Below, piece by piece: positions 40,292 to 43,439 of a stretch of 43,439 nt of DNA. Origin of the DNA: Synergistaceae bacterium. Lineage in GTDB: Bacteria; Synergistota; Synergistia; Synergistales; Synergistaceae. Every line of letters begins with the position of its first letter. Within the stretch, counting starts at the first letter, position 1. Below the pieces are notes generated by a model. The model ran no database searches. It saw only the letters and a program-made list of their open reading frames with translations, and was not told the origin of the DNA. The stretch is taken from NCBI GenBank assembly GCA_031273805.1, contig JAISRE010000141.1, positions 1 through 43,439 of the forward strand. The letters are read 5' to 3'. The position numbers and the translations under genes were made by a program.

Positions 40292-41269
40292 TCAGGCTAT
40301 CAACTCCACCCACTCGTCAACGGTCATACCGGATATATACATGTCGATGTCAGTTTGTCTCAGCGCCTCTCTGATCGAGCCGCGCTCATGACGAATGTTC
40401 CTCATCAGGCCCTCCAGTTCGGACTTGTCCAGTATGCCGAAGAAGTCGCCGTATATATGCAGGTCGCGCATCACCCCGAACTCTACCGACAGCCGCACGT
40501 CGACTATGCCGTAGCTGTATCGCGCGCTGCGCTCCATGTTGTACGCCCCGGACTTTCCAAAATTCCACTCCCAGCTCGAGTATTTCTCGCGGGCTAGGCG
40601 TTCCGTCGCCTCTATATCCAGGTCGTTGAGTTCATAGGGCTCGATGCCGTCAAGCGCCATGAAAAAATCCGCCATGAGCGCGAAAAACTCCTCCACCGGA
40701 ATAGGATTCTCCATGTGATGCGCTATATTTGTGACGCGGCTGCGGACTGATTTTACCCCGTGGCTTTCTATCTTTATATCGCGCGGCTTCAGCGCGTTGC
40801 CGAGATCCGAGAAATCCGCGCTGTAGAGTATGCAACCGTGGTGCATGATGCGCCCTTTTTTCATTGCCTGCGCGTTTCCGCAGAATTTCATATCGTCTAT
40901 GACTAGGTCGTTGCGCCCCTTGAGTGACGCGCGCACGCCGAGCGTCGCCAGAAACTGAATGATGGGGGAGGTGAAGAGAGTATAGTTGCTGAAGTCGCCG
41001 CGTTTGACCGTCTGTATGATGGTGAAGTTAACGTTGCCGAGATCGTGAAACACGGCGCCGCCCCCGGATTGTCTGCGTATTACCGGTATATTGTGCTCCG
41101 ACACATAGTCCATGTCGATCTCAGACGCCGCGTTCTGGTTATTGCCTATTATTACAGCTTTGGAGTTGCGCCAGAGAATTATCGTCTCGATCTCCATCCC
41201 GGTCAGAACATATTCCTCCAGCGCCAGGTTAAACTGCGGTGATGTGTTTGTGTTAATTATGAGATACAT
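40292..41269 (-). CDS. lplA: Lipoate-protein ligase A
   Basis: A 325-residue ligase that activates lipoate with ATP and transfers it to the lysine of lipoyl domains such as GcvH or 2-oxoacid dehydrogenase E2. IRRQSGGGAVFHDLGNVNFT is the signature of the BPL/LplA fold, GRNDLVIDDMKFCGNAQ contains the catalytic lysine region (here DDMKFCGNAQ), and HHGCILYSADF follows. The C-terminal accessory domain (about 240-325) is present, so the enzyme is full-size and bifunctional. GGGGTGAG is 3-4 bases before the ATG. No lipoyl-protein gene is near; glycine cleavage is a likely use in an amino-acid fermenter. Confidence 0.93.
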   Translation of the reverse strand: MYLIINTNTSPQFNLALEEYVLTGMEIETIILWRNSKAVIIGNNQNAASEIDMDYVSEHNIPVIRRQSGGGAVFHDLGNVNFTIIQTVKRGDFSNYTLFTSPIIQFLATLGVRASLKGRNDLVIDDMKFCGNAQAMKKGRIMHHGCILYSADFSDLGNALKPRDIKIESHGVKSVRSRVTNIAHHMENPIPVEEFFALMADFFMALDGIEPYELNDLDIEATERLAREKYSSWEWNFGKSGAYNMERSARYSYGIVDVRLSVEFGVMRDLHIYGDFFGILDKSELEGLMRNIRHERGSIREALRQTDIDMYISGMTVDEWVELIA

Positions 41270-41284
41270 ATACTCACCCCTATT

Positions 41285-41323
41285 AAAATGGCGGTGGGAA
41301 GCGCACTGTCCTCACACCGCCAT
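41285..41323 (-). terminator. Terminator of the exported-protein gene
   Basis: Read on the minus strand, ATGGCGGTG pairs perfectly with CACCGCCAT, followed by TTTAATAG. It lies 40 bases after the stop of the gene at 41363 and directly before the lplA ribosome-binding site, so the two genes are separate transcripts or lplA is attenuated. Confidence 0.75.
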
Positions 41324-41362
41324 CAGCGAGTTTCGAATTGATTGACTGATGTCCGGCGTCGA

Positions 41363-42919
41363 TCAGCCCTTTTTGCTCTTGAGCGCTATAAAGGCGCCGG
41401 CTGCCAGCAGGGATACCGTAGCGAATCCCGCTCCCGCGTCACAGCCGCCCCCGCCCCCGCCGCCGGATGAGGCGCGGCGTTCGAGCGTGATCGGGTCGGC
41501 TATAATGGTGTCCCTCTTTCCGTCGTAGATAAAGAGTATCTGATTGGTCTGGTCATATTTCACGCCATACTCGTTTTGAGAGCCCACCCTCCGATCGCAG
41601 GAGTCCGGCGCCGTGTCGTCCACAATGATGATCAGAGGGACGATCCTGGCCGAGCCGTTTTCCAGCCTCACATACGAGCCGGGTGATTTGGAGTTCAGCA
41701 CATCGGATATATCTATGCTGTAGCGCGTGCTCGAGCGCTCGAAGTACTTCACGATACGGTAGCGGTCGTGAAAATCCTGCGCCGACGACGGCGCCGTCAC
41801 CTCTGTGCCGTTCATGTAGTTCAGACCATTCAGCTTGAAGGAGAGGACGAGCGGGAGCATGTCGCCGCGCGCCATTGGAGGAGACATGATGAGGTCCAGG
41901 CGAAGCGCCGCGACGAGGTCCGAGTCATAGTTCGTGATGCCGAGCGTCTCCGCTATGGCGCTCCTGTCGACGTTCAGAAGCGGGGTTGGGGAGATGCCGC
42001 TTGGCGTCAGGATGTATCTTGGGGTGGAGGCGGGGTAGCCGGATGAATTTTTTATCTCTGAATCGTTCAGGCCGTCGTACGCCTCTTTGACAAATGTCGA
42101 GTCAACCGCGTAGAGACCGGTCGCGAGTATCTCCTCGAGCGAGCCTGACGCGGCAGGGAGTCTCATGTCGTCGGCTATCTCGCTGCGCTCGACGACAGTG
42201 ACCAGGCATTCGTCACTATGAGGAGTGTTGTTCTCTCCCGTTGCCGTGACGCGTATCGTTGTGCTGTAGCCGGGATATGCCCCGGTGACGAGCACGCTGT
42301 CGTTGGAGGCGGAGACCGGGGTATATGTGGCGATACCGGGATTGAGCGACTCCCACCTGTAGATGACTTGCGTGGCGTTCGGCGGCGACGGGACCGCGGT
42401 CAGGTAGGTGTTGCCGGCGCCGGGGCGCACATATAGTTCATGCTTGTCGAGCGTGACCCCGCTGAGATCGACGGGGTTTACGAACGACACCTCCACCACC
42501 GCGTTTGCGCCTACGTTTTCGTATGATGAGCTTTGGAGCTCGGCCGTTATCCTGAACCTGTCATTTGCGGACGCGTTGGGAAAAGTTATGTTGTTCTGCG
42601 TGCTGTTCCCGTAGGTGAATTCAGTTTTTTCGTTAAAAGTCGGCCACCATTGCGAGCTGCCGAGGATTCGAACTATGCTCCAGCGGACGGAAGTCCCATT
42701 GCCGCTGCCACCCGCTGTCGCGGTGAGCGTGAGCGATGTCTGGGCCCCGGCAGTGACCAGAGTGATGTTATAGCCGGACCTGTCTCCGCCGAGCGGCGGA
42801 TTTCCTGTAAGCGATGTTATCCGGTCAAACTGGGCGAACGCAGCGTCGGATCCCATCATGATGAGGCACAGCGCCAGCATAAACAAGAGGTATGCACCCC
42901 GGGGAAATTTCACATTCAT
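41363..42919 (-). CDS. Surface protein with Ig-like domain and Synergist-CTERM-type anchor
   Basis: A 518-residue exported protein. A signal peptide (about 1-29, cut near AAFAQ) is followed by beta-rich sequence. Residues about 150-245 (VDLSGVTLDKHELYVRPGAG, then VTGAYPGYSTTIRVTAT) look like a bacterial Ig-like (Big-2) domain. The C-terminus has Ser-Gly7-Cys, DAGAGFATVSLLAAGAFIA and then KSKKG. This is the Gly-rich, Cys-containing, helix, basic-tail layout of the Synergist-CTERM sorting signal, probably processed by a dedicated peptidase so that the protein stays at the cell surface. GGAGGG precedes the ATG. A palindromic element lies 25 bases upstream of the start. The function of the exposed part is unknown. 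Confidence 0.85.
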   Translation of the reverse strand: MNVKFPRGAYLLFMLALCLIMMGSDAAFAQFDRITSLTGNPPLGGDRSGYNITLVTAGAQTSLTLTATAGGSGNGTSVRWSIVRILGSSQWWPTFNEKTEFTYGNSTQNNITFPNASANDRFRITAELQSSSYENVGANAVVEVSFVNPVDLSGVTLDKHELYVRPGAGNTYLTAVPSPPNATQVIYRWESLNPGIATYTPVSASNDSVLVTGAYPGYSTTIRVTATGENNTPHSDECLVTVVERSEIADDMRLPAASGSLEEILATGLYAVDSTFVKEAYDGLNDSEIKNSSGYPASTPRYILTPSGISPTPLLNVDRSAIAETLGITNYDSDLVAALRLDLIMSPPMARGDMLPLVLSFKLNGLNYMNGTEVTAPSSAQDFHDRYRIVKYFERSSTRYSIDISDVLNSKSPGSYVRLENGSARIVPLIIIVDDTAPDSCDRRVGSQNEYGVKYDQTNQILFIYDGKRDTIIADPITLERRASSGGGGGGGCDAGAGFATVSLLAAGAFIALKSKKG

Positions 42920-42944
42920 TTGAAGCCCTCCAGTTGAAAAAAAT

Positions 42945-42993
42945 TTAGGAACTCTGATTAGCGATCATGGCGTGTTAATCAGCGTTTCCCTAA
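42945..42993. repeat. Palindromic element, subfamily 3
   Basis: A 49-bp element with ends TTAGGAACTCTGATTA and TAATCAGCGTTTCCCTAA. It shares GCGATCATGGCGTG with the copy at 25681. It lies upstream of the Synergist-CTERM gene, probably within its promoter region. Confidence 0.7.
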
Positions 42994-43068
42994 GATATCC
43001 GATTATATACATCAAGAGAGAGTTTTTCAATACGGGCAATGCATCTATCAAAGGAATCACTCCCCCCC

Positions 43069-43150
43069 CTGTCGTCCTCTGGCTCCCCCCTGTCGTCCTC
43101 CGGCTTGCCCCCCCTGTCGTCCTCCGGCTTGACCGGAGGACCCACACGGA
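43069..43150 (+). repeat. CTCCGG repeat array, three units
   Basis: Units begin at 43069, 43090 and 43114. Spacer C-runs differ in length (CCCCC to CCCCCC), which explains the 21 and 24 base periods. The first unit has CTCTGG. The final unit closes with ACCGGAGGACC to form the hairpin. Confidence 0.88.
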
Positions 43151-43439
43151 TTTTAAAAAATGACGCCCGTACATCTCGCCAGGTCGATTTAGGTGCATGA
43201 AGGCTGATTCTGACTTGTTTTGAATGCTCATTAATGCGTTATTTTTTTTTAGGGATAGCAAATTAAAACATATTGTCAAGATTAAATATTTATGATATCG
43301 TACTTCAAAGTACGAATGCTCCAATTGAGGAGATTGGTGCATTGTTTTAGCTGTATTTGGCGTGTTGTTTGTGTCATGGAATGTGCTTGCTCATGGGCCT
43401 ATGCGGCTTAATGAACGCAGGCATTATCTCCAGACAGCG
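43151..43439. other. AT-rich end of window without a supported gene
   Basis: No open frame with a start site can be supported. A short hairpin CGTACTT-CAA-AGTACG lies at 43299-43315, and a T-run (43243-43250) precedes it. The sequence may be the upstream region of a gene beyond the window. Confidence 0.4.

Noticed and set aside
42965-43342. 125-residue minus-strand frame at the right end
   Set aside because: It is built largely from the CTCCGG repeat units (RRTTGG repeats in translation) and has no start signal.

Overview
This window most likely comes from a member of the Synergistota. The best evidence is the 518-residue secreted protein at 41363-42919. It ends in a Ser-Gly-rich stretch, a GGGGCDAGAG-type motif, a hydrophobic helix and a basic tail, which is the pattern of the Synergist-CTERM sorting signal. 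The FeS/PLP amino-acid flavour fits too: a delta-1-pyrroline-5-carboxylate dehydrogenase, an ornithine/alanine-racemase-family enzyme and an oligopeptide ABC transporter suit an amino-acid and peptide fermenter. Many genes start with TTG or GTG behind strong Shine-Dalgarno sites. I cannot name a genus.

Layout. 1-900 is a gene-free stretch with repeats. 906-2146 holds a small tandem heavy-metal-associated (HMA) domain protein and a flavin-reductase-like protein. 2341-13050 holds a pruA-type dehydrogenase, then a tightly packed run of argH, a five-gene oligopeptide/dipeptide ABC transporter and a DUF2207-type membrane protein. Two serine tRNAs (13201-13435) are followed by an AT-richer accessory patch (about 13500-16430). 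It carries an AAA ATPase, the 5' stump of a DUF4276-like partner, a HicA/HicB toxin-antitoxin pair and a Fic protein. 17333-25527 is one long same-strand series: two related exported proteins, a V4R sensor protein, a PAS-GGDEF diguanylate cyclase, tilS, hpt and ftsH. 25715-28878 (minus strand) has a sodium/solute symporter, a LemA protein and an unknown protein. 29027-30436 is a cobyrinate a,c-diamide synthase. 30560-34362 is a hybrid histidine kinase overlapping an HD-GYP response regulator. 34770-37082 has a WbpM/CapD-like sugar-nucleotide dehydratase and a small unknown protein. 37417-40270 has a membrane protein, an ornithine-racemase-like enzyme and a DtxR/MntR-family repressor. The window ends with lipoate-protein ligase and the Synergist-CTERM protein.

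Two short repeat families thread through the spacers. One is built of 21-24 bp units of the form CTGTCGTCCTCCGGCTTG and closes with a perfect 9-bp hairpin. The other is a set of 26-113 bp palindromic, MITE-like elements with termini close to TTAGGGAAACGCTGATTAA. Some copies supply the stop codon of the neighbouring gene. No transposase is visible, so any mobility would depend on an enzyme encoded elsewhere.

The most unusual gene is the transporter's solute-binding protein (5624-7333). Its two halves occur in reversed order behind a signal peptide, as expected for a circular permutation, while its overlaps with neighbours show an intact operon. All calls rest on reading motifs in the sequence; no database search was possible.
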